From: Luteimonas aquatica
GTDB taxonomy: Bacteria; Pseudomonadota; Gammaproteobacteria; Xanthomonadales; Xanthomonadaceae
DNA length: 64,000 bases
Assembly (NCBI RefSeq): GCF_022662575.1
Contig: NZ_JALBFU010000001.1
Coordinates: 57,188 to 121,187 of the forward strand
Reading direction: 5' to 3'
Shown: positions 1-8,765 of the stretch, piece by piece
Layout of the letters: each line of letters starts with the position of its first letter
How positions within the stretch are numbered: the first letter of the stretch is position 1
Notes under the pieces: generated by a model
What the model was told of the DNA's origin: nothing
What the model saw: the letters and a program-made list of their open reading frames with translations, nothing else
Database searches by the model: none
Made by a program: the position numbers and the translations under genes

Positions 1-79
1 GTCTGCGCGCAGGGCGGCGTCATCGATCGGTCGTGGATCGGCATCCACTTCCTCACTCTTCCTTGCCCTGCGCGCAGAC
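1..79. repeat. 15-bp perfect inverted repeat upstream of pgi
   Basis: Positions 1-15 (GTCTGCGCGCAGGGC) and 65-79 are exact reverse complements separated by 49 nt. The repeat lies 43 nt before the chosen pgi start. It may be an operator, a terminator of a gene to the left, or a structured leader. It begins at the window edge, so its left arm may extend further out. Confidence 0.5.
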
Positions 80-122
80 AGTCCCCGCGCGAGCCATGGG
101 CAGCGCATCGGCAGGTTCTAGG

Positions 123-1634
123 ATGGCGACGGTGGATTTCGAAGTCCTGAGAAACGCCGCCGCGCGCCTGCAAGAGGCGCCCATCGCCCGACTGATCGCG
201 GACGATCCCGCACGCGCCGGCGATTTCGCGGTGCGAACTGGCGCGCTGTACGCCAACTTCGCCCGCCAGCGCTACGATCGCGTCGCGCTCGATGCGCTGT
301 TCGCACTGGCCGAGAGCGCCGATTTCAGCGGTGCGATGCGACGCCTGATCGACGGCGAGACCGTCAACGCCACCGAAGGCCGCGCCGCGCTGCATACCGC
401 GCTGCGCGGGGATCTTTCCCGCGTCGCCGTCGCCCACGCCGCGTCCGTGCAGGCGCGCGAGGCGCGCGCGAGCATGGCCGCGCTGATCGACGCGCTGTCG
501 GCCTCGGACGTCACCGACATCGTCAGCGTCGGCATCGGCGGTTCCGACCTCGGTCCGCGCCTGGTCGCCGACGCGCTGCGCCTGCCGGAGGCACGCTTTC
601 GCGTGCATTTCCTGTCCAATGTCGACGGCGCCGCCGCGCAGCGCACCCTGGCCGGGCTCGATCCGGCGCGCAGCGCCGCGGTCCTGATCTCCAAGACCTT
701 CGGCACCCAGGAGACCCTGCTCAATGGCGGCATCGTCCGCGACTGGCTCGGCGACGACAGCCGCGTCTATGCGGTCAGCGCCAACGTCGAGCGCGCCGCC
801 AGGTTCGGCGTCGCGCCCGAGCGCATCCTGCCGATGTGGGATTGGGTCGGGGGACGGTATTCGCTGTGGTCGGCGGTCGGCTTCCCGATTGCGCTGGCCA
901 TCGGCATGGAGCGCTTCGAGGCGCTGCTGGCCGGCGCCGCCGCAATGGACGCGCACGCGCTGAACGCGGCGCCGCGCGAGAATCTCGCCGTCTGGCATGC
1001 GCTGACCGCGCTATGGAACCGCAACGCGCTCGGCGCCGCCACCCAGGCCGTGCTGCCTTACGACGAACGCCTGCGGCTGCTGCCGAACTACCTGCAGCAA
1101 CTGGTGATGGAGAGCCTGGGCAAGTCCGTGCGCCTGGACGGCGCGCCGCTGCGCGAGCAGACCGTGCCGGTGTGGTGGGGCGGTCCGGGCACCGACACCC
1201 AGCACAGTTTTTTCCAGGCCCTGCACCAGGGCACGCAGATCGTGCCGGCCGACTTCATCGGCGTGGCGCGCGGCGACGATCCGCACGGCGAGAACCACCT
1301 GGCGCTGCTGGCCAACCTGCTGGCGCAGACCGAGGCCCTGGCCAACGGCCAGGCCAACGACGACCCGCACCGCAGCTACGCCGGCAACCGTCCCAGCACG
1401 CTGTTGCTGCTGGACGCGCTCACGCCCGAGTCGCTCGGCCAGCTGATCGCGCTGTACGAGCACAGCGTCTACCTGCAGTCGGTGGCCTGGGGCATCAACG
1501 CCTTCGACCAGTTCGGCGTCGAGCTCGGCAAGCAGGTGGCCAACCGCCTGCTGCCGGCGCTGCGCGGGGAGATTGGGGCCGACGATCCCGTGACGCAGGC
1601 GCTGCTCGCGGAAATCCTCGGCCGCGCCGGCTGA
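123..1634 (+). CDS. pgi: Glucose-6-phosphate isomerase
   Basis: Cytoplasmic enzyme that interconverts glucose-6-phosphate and fructose-6-phosphate in glycolysis and gluconeogenesis. The 503-residue product has the sugar-isomerase segments [13 protein letters not shown] near residue 140 and [19 protein letters not shown] near residue 245. The C-terminal signature [15 protein letters not shown] carries the active-site lysine. Length suits the shorter (about 500 aa) proteobacterial Pgi. The frame is open upstream to 33, but that extension is poorly conserved in style; ATG 123 puts the family's usual N-terminus ([10 protein letters not shown]) first. A strong hairpin follows the stop, so it is probably monocistronic at its 3' end. 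Confidence 0.95.
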   Translation: MATVDFEVLRNAAARLQEAPIARLIADDPARAGDFAVRTGALYANFARQRYDRVALDALFALAESADFSGAMRRLIDGETVNATEGRAALHTALRGDLSRVAVAHAASVQAREARASMAALIDALSASDVTDIVSVGIGGSDLGPRLVADALRLPEARFRVHFLSNVDGAAAQRTLAGLDPARSAAVLISKTFGTQETLLNGGIVRDWLGDDSRVYAVSANVERAARFGVAPERILPMWDWVGGRYSLWSAVGFPIALAIGMERFEALLAGAAAMDAHALNAAPRENLAVWHALTALWNRNALGAATQAVLPYDERLRLLPNYLQQLVMESLGKSVRLDGAPLREQTVPVWWGGPGTDTQHSFFQALHQGTQIVPADFIGVARGDDPHGENHLALLANLLAQTEALANGQANDDPHRSYAGNRPSTLLLLDALTPESLGQLIALYEHSVYLQSVAWGINAFDQFGVELGKQVANRLLPALRGEIGADDPVTQALLAEILGRAG

Positions 1635-1660
1635 CCGTACCGACGCATCGCACGTATAAG

Positions 1661-1697
1661 GCCTCCGCGCGGCGAATCGCGTTCGCCGCGCGGAGGC
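1661..1697. terminator. Bidirectional hairpin terminator between pgi and the discoidin-domain gene
   Basis: A perfect 16-bp stem (1661-1676 with 1682-1697) and a 5-nt loop lie between two convergent stop codons (1634 and 1704). Only short T runs flank it (TTCCCC on +, TTATA on -), so it is not a canonical T-tract terminator, but position and stem strength favour termination in both directions. Confidence 0.7.
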
Positions 1698-1703
1698 TTC
1701 CCC

Positions 1704-3653
1704 TCACCTGCCGAAGACCTGGAACTCGTTGATCCGGTAGAAGAACGCCTGGTTGGCCGGGCCGACGAAGTTGATCAGCCGCAGCCTGGTGGTCTGCACC
1801 TCGTCGAAACTGACGGTGGTCGTGGTATCCAGCGTGCTGGACACGCGCGAGGGCACCGGCACCCAGCCGGACCCGTTGAAGTACTGCACGTCGAAGCCGC
1901 GCAGGGCATAGCCCTGGGTGGAATGGACCTGGATCATCGAGGTGCGCACCGCGCTCGGCCAGGCAAGCTCGAACCAGACGTCGGCGGGATTCTGCTCGTA
2001 ACCGCCGTTGGCCCAGCTGTACTCTCCGCCCAGGGCGGTGTTGGCGTCGCCGTCATTGGCCTTGGCGGGCGAATAGCCCGAATAGGTCGAGAAGGCGCTG
2101 GCGGTGGCGCGCGGCGCGATGTTGGGCAGGGTTTCCGGCGCGTTGCGCACCAGGATCTCGTTGACCCGGAAGAAGCCGGGCTGGTGCTCGGGACCGGCCA
2201 TGTCGACCAGGCGCATCGCGCTGGTGGTGACGGCGTCGAAATACAGGCGCGTGGTCACCCCGAGCTTGCTCGGGTATCCCTGCTGCGGCGTGACCGCGAC
2301 CCAGGCATTGGTGGCCGGGTCGAGATATTGCAGCTCGAAGCGCTGCAGCGGGTAGCCTTCCGACGAGATGATCTCGACGTAGTCGGTGCGCACGGCATTG
2401 GGCCAGCGCAGCTGCAGCCATTGCGGATCCTGGCTGTAGCCGGCATTGGCCCAGCTGTAGTCCCCGCCCAGCCGCGAATCGAGGTTCTTGTCGTTGACGC
2501 GTCCGGCGGCGTAACCGTCGAACGTGGAGGACGCGGTGGCGGTGGCCTGCGGAGCGATGTTGCGCGCGAACATGTCGAGCCGGTCGCGCAGACGGTCCAG
2601 CGCGAGGTCCATGACGCCGAGACCGGCATCCTGGGCGATCTGCACGTGCCAGGCGGCATCGTGCGGCACCGGGAACCATTCCTGGTAGAGCCAGCCGAGA
2701 TCGAGGAACCGTTCGTTGCCGCTCATGTGGGTCAGCGAGCGCGTCTCCTGCGGGATGTTGAGCGGGAAGGACGCGGGCATGTGCCCGCCGTTGAGGTAGT
2801 TGTTCAGCGCCAGATAGGTCTTGTTGGGGAACTGCGCCTGCAGGTCGGTCTTCCACGACCAGTTGCCCTTGTCGTTGAGCCCGCCCGTGTTGGCGGGGAA
2901 GTTGACCGTCGGGTTGTTGATGTAGCCGTTGTGGATGCTCATGCCGAGGCGGTCGCGATCGTCGTCGCCGGTGCAGACCCAGCAGTCGTAGGCCCGGGCG
3001 ACCGGTTCGATCGCATCCACGATGACCGGAACATCGGGGAAGGCTTCCTTGAACTTCCTGGCCAGGCGCAGCACCAAGGCGCCGCTGCGGCTGTGGCCGG
3101 CCAGGTACACGGACTTGAGCTTGGCGGGATCGACCTTGCTGGTCAGCCAGGCGAAATGGGCGTTGACGATGCGGTCCAGATGCCAATCCTGGAATCCGCC
3201 GCGATAGCGCGAATCGAACCCGAGTCCGACGAAGGTGTTGCTGCGCGAATAGATGCCTTGCGAGAAAATGCGGTAGGCCAGCGAATTGTCCTGGATCGTG
3301 TTGCCGAACTGGTGCTCGCGCCCGGCGTGGCCTTCCCAGGGCGTCTGTCCGGTCACCCAGGTGGGATCGCCGCTGTCGCCCAGCCGCGTGCCGGCCGCCA
3401 GGAACACGATGTTCTCGGTGTTCTCGCGCGCCGGCTCGTTGTAGCGCGCGATGTAGGTCTGCTTCTGCGAGGAGTCGGGGACGTCGAAATCGGCCCAGGC
3501 GTGGTATTCGGGATCGGTGGTGTCGTTGCAGAACGGCCAGATGCTTCGGCAGTAGCGCACCTTGTCCACGGTCACCGAGGTGCTTTGGGCGAGCGCGAGG
3601 GAGGGGGCGGCGAGGCTGGAGAGCAGGATCAGCGCGGCAGGCAGGGTTCTCAT
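1704..3653 (-). CDS. Secreted alpha/beta-hydrolase-like protein with two C-terminal F5/8 type C (discoidin) domains
   Basis: A 649-residue exported protein. Residues 1-22 form a clear signal peptide (MRTLPAALILLSSLAAPSLA). The N-terminal half contains GHSRSG near residue 185, a nucleophile-elbow pattern (GxSxG) typical of alpha/beta hydrolases, then Asp- and His-containing segments (VDAIEP, LNGGHMP). Residues from about 365 to the end are two tandem repeats of about 140 residues, each beginning NIAP-A-A and containing GG-YSWAN-GY, a pattern of F5/8 type C carbohydrate- or surface-binding domains. ATG 3653 is chosen because it starts the signal peptide and has AAGG upstream; an in-frame ATG at 3659 is too close to it. 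The substrate is unknown; esterase or lipase activity on a surface-bound polymer is a guess. Confidence 0.75.
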   Translation of the reverse strand: MRTLPAALILLSSLAAPSLALAQSTSVTVDKVRYCRSIWPFCNDTTDPEYHAWADFDVPDSSQKQTYIARYNEPARENTENIVFLAAGTRLGDSGDPTWVTGQTPWEGHAGREHQFGNTIQDNSLAYRIFSQGIYSRSNTFVGLGFDSRYRGGFQDWHLDRIVNAHFAWLTSKVDPAKLKSVYLAGHSRSGALVLRLARKFKEAFPDVPVIVDAIEPVARAYDCWVCTGDDDRDRLGMSIHNGYINNPTVNFPANTGGLNDKGNWSWKTDLQAQFPNKTYLALNNYLNGGHMPASFPLNIPQETRSLTHMSGNERFLDLGWLYQEWFPVPHDAAWHVQIAQDAGLGVMDLALDRLRDRLDMFARNIAPQATATASSTFDGYAAGRVNDKNLDSRLGGDYSWANAGYSQDPQWLQLRWPNAVRTDYVEIISSEGYPLQRFELQYLDPATNAWVAVTPQQGYPSKLGVTTRLYFDAVTTSAMRLVDMAGPEHQPGFFRVNEILVRNAPETLPNIAPRATASAFSTYSGYSPAKANDGDANTALGGEYSWANGGYEQNPADVWFELAWPSAVRTSMIQVHSTQGYALRGFDVQYFNGSGWVPVPSRVSSTLDTTTTVSFDEVQTTRLRLINFVGPANQAFFYRINEFQVFGR

Positions 3654-3788
3654 GGGCATTCCTTGGAAGAGGTCCTCGGGGGAGCGAGGCCGCCGGATGC
3701 CGGACGTGCGGGCGTGGCAGGCGCGGAGCCTCGCTCGCATAGATCGCAAACCGGGCCGGCGACCCTTCACGCCGGCCGTCGGACCGCA

Positions 3789-4904
3789 CTAGTCGGCCGG
3801 TGCGAGGCCAGGCGAAGCGGCGGCGCAGGTGCCGCCGGCATGGCGCGCCAGCGCCCAGGCCACATGTTCTTGAACGATCGGATCGGCGCTGTCGCGTCGC
3901 GATTCCAGCGCGGCCAGGACGTCCGGTGACCCGGGCGCATTGCCCAGCGCCACCGCGATATTGCGCAGCCAGCGCCGGTAGCCGCTGCGGCGGATCGCCG
4001 AGCCTTCGGTGCGCTGCAGGAACTCCTCCTCGCTCCAGGCGAACAGCTGCGCCAGCGTCGCGTTGTCGAGGTCGTTGCGGGCGCGGAAATCCGGTTCGTC
4101 GTTGCGCCTGGCGAACTTGTTCCACGGGCAGACCAGCTGGCAGTCGTCGCAGCCGAAGATGCGGTTGCCGATCAGCGGGCGCAGCGCCTCGTCGATCGCG
4201 CCTTCGTGCTCGATGGTGAGATAGGCGATGCAGCGCCGCGCGTCGAGGCGGTGCGGCGCCACGATGGCCTGGGTGGGGCACACGTCGATGCAGCGCGCGC
4301 AGGTGCCGCAATGCGCGCTGGCCAGCGGGTCGAGCGGCAGCGGCAGGTCGACGTAGATCTCGCCGAGGAAGAACCAGGAGCCGCCGTCCTTGTCGATCAG
4401 GCAGGTGTGCTTGCCGATCCAGCCCAGGCCGGCGTTGCGGGCCAGCGCGCGTTCGAGCACCGGCGCCGAATCGACGAAGACGCGGTGGCCGAACGGGCCG
4501 ATCTCCGCCGCGATGCGTTCGGCCAGTTTCTGCAGCCGGTTGCGCATCAGCTTGTGGTAGTCGCGGCCGAGCGCGTAGCGCGCGACGTAGGCGCGCTCGC
4601 CCTCGGCCAGGGTGCGCCAGGCCTGTTCGTCGTCGCCGCGGCCGTAGTCGAGGCCGACCGAAATCACCCGCAGCGTGCCCGGGACCAGTTCCTGCGGGCG
4701 CGAGCGCAAGTCGCCATGCCGCGCCATCCAGTCCATGGAACCGTACAGGCCGTTGGCGAGCCAGTCGCGCAGGTGGTCCTCGTCGGCGCCCAGCTCGATT
4801 CCGGCGATGCCGCAGCGCTGGAAACCGGCCTCGCGCGCGAGCGCCTTGATCCGCAGCGCGGCGGCGGCGGGGTCGAGCGGGACGGTCGCGGCCTGGAGGG
4901 ACAT
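3789..4904 (-). CDS. queG: Epoxyqueuosine reductase
   Basis: Catalyses the last step of queuosine biosynthesis in tRNA, reducing epoxyqueuosine to queuosine with a cobalamin cofactor and two [4Fe-4S] clusters. The 371-residue protein shows the two cluster motifs CGTCARCIDVCP (about residue 195) and CDDCQLVCPWN (about residue 245), then a HEAT-like C-terminus. The internal ATG 4904 is preferred over 4928 because it gives the usual N-terminus (MSLQAATV). It is divergent from nnr with a 79-bp spacer, an arrangement also known in enterobacteria (queG facing nnr-tsaE). Confidence 0.93.
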   Translation of the reverse strand: MSLQAATVPLDPAAAALRIKALAREAGFQRCGIAGIELGADEDHLRDWLANGLYGSMDWMARHGDLRSRPQELVPGTLRVISVGLDYGRGDDEQAWRTLAEGERAYVARYALGRDYHKLMRNRLQKLAERIAAEIGPFGHRVFVDSAPVLERALARNAGLGWIGKHTCLIDKDGGSWFFLGEIYVDLPLPLDPLASAHCGTCARCIDVCPTQAIVAPHRLDARRCIAYLTIEHEGAIDEALRPLIGNRIFGCDDCQLVCPWNKFARRNDEPDFRARNDLDNATLAQLFAWSEEEFLQRTEGSAIRRSGYRRWLRNIAVALGNAPGSPDVLAALESRRDSADPIVQEHVAWALARHAGGTCAAASPGLAPAD

Positions 4905-4983
4905 GGCGCAAGTATAGAATCGCGGCATCGAACCGCGCCGTCAGCGCGGCGAGGACGCTGCCATCGAACCTGCGATCCCGGCG

Positions 4984-6444
4984 ATGCCGCTCTACGACGC
5001 CAGTGCGCTGCGCCGCATCGAGGCGCGGGCCGAGGCGTTCGGCGGCGAGGAGGCGCTGATGCAGCGCGCCGGCCTGGCCGCCTGGCACGAGGCGCTGGCG
5101 CATTGGCCGCGCGCGCGTCGCCTGGTGGTCGTCTGCGGGCCCGGCAACAACGGCGGCGACGGCTGGGTGGTGGCGCGCCATGCGCGCGAGGCCGGTCGCC
5201 AGGTGCGCGTGCTGCAATGGCCTGCGCAAGCCCCGCGCGGCGCGCTGGCGCGGCGCATGCGGCAGGACTACCTCGACGGCGGCGGCGACGCCGATGCGAC
5301 GCAGGATGCGCTGGCGAACGCCGACCTCATCGTCGATGCCCTGTTCGGCATCGGCTTCTCGCGCGCGCCGGATGCGGACACGGCGGCGCTGATCGAGGCG
5401 ATCAATGCCTCGTCCGCGCCGGTGCTCGCCCTGGACGCGCCCAGCGGCGTGGATGCGGACAGCGGATGCGTTCCCGGCGCGGCGGTGCGCGCCGAGCGCA
5501 CCGTGCAGTTCATCGCGGCGCATCCGGGGCTGGCCACGGGCGCGGCGCTCGAATACGTCGGCGCGCGCAGCACCGCTTCGCTCGAAGTGCCGGCATCGAT
5601 GCTGGACGCCCTGCCGCCCGCGGCAAGGTTGCTTGCGCCGAGCGCACTGCGCGGCTACCTGCCGCGACGCGGCCGCAACAGCCACAAGGGCGAATCGGGA
5701 CGGGTGCTGTGCGTCGGCGGCGATCACGGCAAGGGCGGCGCGATCGTGCTGTGCGCGGAGGCGGCCCTGCGCGCCGGCGCCGGCCTGGTCGAGGTGGCCA
5801 CGCGCGCCGAACACGTGGCGGCCTTGCTCGCGCGGCGGCCGGAAGCGATGGCGCACGGCATCGATCAAGCCGAAGACTTGCAAGCCTTGCTCGATGCCGC
5901 GGACGCGATCGCGGCCGGGCCCGGGCTCGGCCGCGACGCCTGGGGGGAAAGCCTGCTCGATGCCGTTCTGGCCGCGGAAAAACCGCTGGTGCTGGATGCC
6001 GATGCCTTGAACGCGCTGGCGTCGGCGCCCCGGTCGCTGCCGGGCGATGCCATCCTGACTCCGCATCCGGGCGAGGCCGCGCGCCTGCTGGGCATCTCCA
6101 CGCGGGAAATCCAGGCCGACCGCCATGCCGCTGCGCGTCACCTGTGCGAACGCCATGGCTGCATCGTCGTGCTCAAGGGCGCGGGCACCCTGGTCGCTTG
6201 CGCGAACGAGACCACGTGCGTGATCGCGGCGGGCAATCCCGGCATGGCCGTGGGCGGCATGGGCGACGTGCTGACCGGCGTGATCGCCGCGCTGCGCGCG
6301 CAGGGGCTTGCCGCCTTCGACGCCGCCTGTTGCGGCGCGCTGCTGCACGGCGCCGCGGGCGATGCCGCGGCGCGCGAGGGCGGCGAACGCGGCCTGCTCC
6401 CTTCCGACTTGTTCGCGCACGTGCGAGGCTTGGCCAATCCATGA
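4984..6444 (+). CDS. nnr: Bifunctional NAD(P)H-hydrate epimerase / ADP-dependent NAD(P)H-hydrate dehydratase
   Basis: Repairs hydrated, inactive NAD(P)H. Residues 1 to about 215 form the YjeF-N epimerase domain with the glycine-rich GPGNNGGDGW near residue 57. Residues from about 225 onward form the ribokinase-like dehydratase with NSHKGESGRVLCVGG and the C-terminal nucleotide-binding GNPGMAVGGMGDVLTG. At 486 aa it is full length. It begins the rightward run nnr-tsaE-amiC-mutL, and its stop overlaps the tsaE start (ATGA at 6441-6444), which suggests coupled translation. A TATAGA -10-like box lies at 4914-4919 in the spacer shared with queG. Confidence 0.95.
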   Translation: MPLYDASALRRIEARAEAFGGEEALMQRAGLAAWHEALAHWPRARRLVVVCGPGNNGGDGWVVARHAREAGRQVRVLQWPAQAPRGALARRMRQDYLDGGGDADATQDALANADLIVDALFGIGFSRAPDADTAALIEAINASSAPVLALDAPSGVDADSGCVPGAAVRAERTVQFIAAHPGLATGAALEYVGARSTASLEVPASMLDALPPAARLLAPSALRGYLPRRGRNSHKGESGRVLCVGGDHGKGGAIVLCAEAALRAGAGLVEVATRAEHVAALLARRPEAMAHGIDQAEDLQALLDAADAIAAGPGLGRDAWGESLLDAVLAAEKPLVLDADALNALASAPRSLPGDAILTPHPGEAARLLGISTREIQADRHAAARHLCERHGCIVVLKGAGTLVACANETTCVIAAGNPGMAVGGMGDVLTGVIAALRAQGLAAFDAACCGALLHGAAGDAAAREGGERGLLPSDLFAHVRGLANP

Positions 6445-6956
6445 GCGCGACCATGCCTGACCGCCCGTTTCCGAATGCATTGTTCCTGCGCGAGAGCGAC
6501 GACACCGACGCGCTCGCGCGCGCGCTCGCGGCGACGCAGCCCGGGCGCGCGGTGGTGTACCTGCACGGCGATCTCGGCGCCGGCAAGTCCACGCTCGCGC
6601 GCGCATGGCTGCGCGCGCTCGGCGTGGAAGGCGGCATCCGCAGCCCCACCTACACCCTGGTCGAACGCTACGACATCGCGCGCGGCGAGGCCCTGCACCT
6701 GGACCTGTATCGGATCGGCGACGCGGGCGAACTCGAATTCCTCGGCCTGGACGACAGCGACGCCGCGCTGTGGCTGGTGGAGTGGCCCGAGCGCGGGCGG
6801 GGCGGCCTGCCCGCGGCCGACCTGCGGGTCGAGCTGGCCGTCCGCGGGACCGGAAGAATCGCCGCGCTGGTTCCGGCCAGCTCCGCCGGGGAGGCGTGGC
6901 TGGCCCGGCTGGAGGATTCTGGTCGCTTGCGAGCGTTTCCTGAATCGACTCCGTAG
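6441..6956 (+). CDS. tsaE: tRNA threonylcarbamoyladenosine biosynthesis ATPase TsaE
   Basis: P-loop ATPase that works with TsaB and TsaD to make t6A37 in ANN-decoding tRNAs. The 171-residue product has Walker A GDLGAGKST near residue 39, the family segment SPTYTLVERY, the LDLYRI motif and VEWPERG, which are all diagnostic. The ATG overlaps the nnr stop by 4 nt; a second in-frame ATG lies at 6453. The C-terminal 30 residues are less conserved in style. Confidence 0.93.
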   Translation: MSATMPDRPFPNALFLRESDDTDALARALAATQPGRAVVYLHGDLGAGKSTLARAWLRALGVEGGIRSPTYTLVERYDIARGEALHLDLYRIGDAGELEFLGLDDSDAALWLVEWPERGRGGLPAADLRVELAVRGTGRIAALVPASSAGEAWLARLEDSGRLRAFPESTP

Positions 6957-6972
6957 CAAAGACCGGCAGGCT

Positions 6973-7009
6973 GCGGATTTGTAAGGGAAAACTGATTGCA
7001 AAAATCCGC
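6973..7009. repeat. 8-bp inverted repeat in the tsaE-amiC spacer
   Basis: GCGGATTT (6973-6980) pairs with AAATCCGC (7002-7009) around a 21-nt loop. It lies in a locally A/T-richer stretch just upstream of amiC. It could be a weak terminator for the nnr-tsaE transcript or part of an amiC promoter region. Confidence 0.35.
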
Positions 7010-7031
7010 GCTTGGTGCTTGACTACCGCCC

Positions 7032-8648
7032 ATGCGCGTGAAGGGGGCCACTTTCCAACAATTCCTGCTCGGGCTGGCGCTCCTGGCGGCGCTGGCCTGG
7101 AATCTCGCGCGCGCCTCTGAAATCAATCACTTGCGCGTGAGTGCCGGCGCCACGGGCACCCGCGCCGAGCTGGTCCTGGACCAGCAGGCCGAATACAAGA
7201 TCCTGTCCCTGAGCGGCCCCGACCGCCTGGTCGTCGACCTGCCGGGCACCACCCTGGGCCGCGGCGCCAAGCTGCCGGCGCCGGCGGGCCTGGTGAAGGC
7301 CGTGCGTACCGGCCATCCGGTGCCGGGCACGACCCGCGTCGTCTTCGATCTGGGCGCGGCCGTGGTGCCGCTGAAGCCGCGTTTCGAGAAAGGGCCGGAC
7401 GGCAACCGCCTGGTGCTGGAATGGCCGGGCGACGAGGCCGTGGCCGGCGGCGCCTCGCCCGCACCGCGTGCCCCGGCCGCATCCGCACCCACACCCGCGG
7501 CCTCCGCGGCGGCGTCTGCGCCGACCACCGCTCCCGCGCCGACCGAGGCCGAGCTGGCGGCCGCTTCGGCTGCGGCCACCTCGCGCCTGATCGCCTCCAC
7601 CGTGGCGCCTTCCGGCACCCAGCAGGCCGGCGCCCAGCAAACCGCTTCGAACCCGGCATCGCCGCCGCAGCCGCAGCCAACGAGCGATCCGTCGCTGCAG
7701 CGGACGATGCCGACCCCGTCTTCCCTGCCGCCGGGCACCCGGGTGGCCACCGGCATCCCGACCCGGATCGCCACGGGCGTGCCCACGCGCGTCGCCACCG
7801 GCGTGCCGGCGCCGGTCAATCCGGCGTCGGCCCAGCAGGCGCCCGCTTCCGAGGAGGCGCCGCCGCCTGCGCCGACCCGCGCCTGGACCCGCGGCATGCG
7901 TCCGTTGATCGTCGCCATCGATCCCGGCCACGGCGGGCAGGATCCCGGCGCGATCGGCCTGAACGGCAAGCGCGAGAAGGACGTCACTCTGGCGATCGGC
8001 CGCGAGCTGGCGCGCCAGATCAACGCCACGCCGGGCCTGAAGGCCTACCTGACCCGCGACCGCGACGTCTTCATCCCGCTGCCGCAGCGCGCGCAGCTGG
8101 CGCGCTCGGCCAAGGCCGACATCTTCGTCTCGATCCATGCCGACGCCGCCGAGAACCGCAGCGCCAGCGGCTCCTCGGTGTACGTGCTCTCGCTCAAGGG
8201 CGCCTCGTCGCAGCGCGCGCGCTGGCTCGCCGACAAGGAAAACGCCGCCGACCTGATCGGCGGGCGCATGCCGGCCTCCGACAACACCCTGGCCTCGGTG
8301 CTGCTCGACCTCACCCAGAGCGGGCACATGAAGGCCTCCGAGGACGCCGCCGGCCATGTGCTCAGCGGCCTCTCGCGCGTGGGCAACAACCACAAGCCGC
8401 GCATCGAGCGCGCCAACTTCGCGGTGCTGCGCACCTCGGACATGCCGGCGATGCTGGTGGAAACCGCGTTCATCTCCAATCCCGAGGAAGAACGGCGCCT
8501 GTCGGACCCGTCCTACCAGCGCACGCTGGCGCGCGCCGTGCTCGGCGGCATCGACGCCTACTTCCAGCAGCAACCTCCGCCCGGGACGATGTATGCCGCC
8601 CGCGCCGATGCGGGTGGCGGCGGCACGGCGGGCGGCGGCAGCCCCTGA
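7032..8648 (+). CDS. amiC: N-acetylmuramoyl-L-alanine amidase, AmiB/AmiC family
   Basis: Periplasmic zinc amidase that cleaves the lactyl-peptide bond of septal peptidoglycan during cell separation. An N-terminal signal segment (residues 1 to about 28) precedes an AMIN localisation domain (about 32-130). A Pro/Ala-rich linker follows (about 140-285) and then an Amidase_3 domain from about 293. Zinc ligands are visible in DPGHGGQDPGA, in the Glu of KREKDVTL and in SIHADAAE; the catalytic Glu is in LVETAFISN. The linker is longer than usual and contains three 8-residue repeats. It lies 75 bp after tsaE and precedes mutL, the order known from E. coli (amiB there). The AmiC symbol follows common Xanthomonas naming. 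Confidence 0.92.
   Translation: MRVKGATFQQFLLGLALLAALAWNLARASEINHLRVSAGATGTRAELVLDQQAEYKILSLSGPDRLVVDLPGTTLGRGAKLPAPAGLVKAVRTGHPVPGTTRVVFDLGAAVVPLKPRFEKGPDGNRLVLEWPGDEAVAGGASPAPRAPAASAPTPAASAAASAPTTAPAPTEAELAAASAAATSRLIASTVAPSGTQQAGAQQTASNPASPPQPQPTSDPSLQRTMPTPSSLPPGTRVATGIPTRIATGVPTRVATGVPAPVNPASAQQAPASEEAPPPAPTRAWTRGMRPLIVAIDPGHGGQDPGAIGLNGKREKDVTLAIGRELARQINATPGLKAYLTRDRDVFIPLPQRAQLARSAKADIFVSIHADAAENRSASGSSVYVLSLKGASSQRARWLADKENAADLIGGRMPASDNTLASVLLDLTQSGHMKASEDAAGHVLSGLSRVGNNHKPRIERANFAVLRTSDMPAMLVETAFISNPEEERRLSDPSYQRTLARAVLGGIDAYFQQQPPPGTMYAARADAGGGGTAGGGSP
7737..7808 (+). repeat. Three tandem 24-bp repeats in the AmiC linker
   Basis: Three consecutive units at 7737-7760, 7761-7784 and 7785-7808 encode TRVATGIP, TRIATGVP and TRVATGVP. 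They lie in the flexible linker between the AMIN and amidase domains. Third-base differences show the copies are not recent exact duplications. Confidence 0.8.
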
Positions 8649-8753
8649 TCGCACGCGGCCTGCCTGCGGCGTGCCCGGATCGCACGGACGCGGAAGCCAT
8701 CGCATAGGGGGCGGACGGCGGGGCGTCGCCTCGTTCCGCCGCGGCCGTTCCCT

Positions 8754-8759
8754 TATGAT
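8754..8759 (+). promoter_or_regulatory. Putative -10 box of a leaderless mutL promoter
   Basis: TATGAT ends 6 nt before the GTG start of mutL at 8766, so the expected transcription start coincides with the start codon. No good -35 box is visible. The prediction is inference from spacing. Confidence 0.45.
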
Positions 8760-8765
8760 TTGCGG

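Noticed and set aside
2053-6606. A very long minus-strand open frame (about 1500 codons) across the discoidin gene, queG and nnr
   Set aside because: It is antisense to nnr and in another frame of the discoidin gene and queG. Composition is Arg/Ala-rich with no domain pattern, as expected for a high-GC shadow frame.
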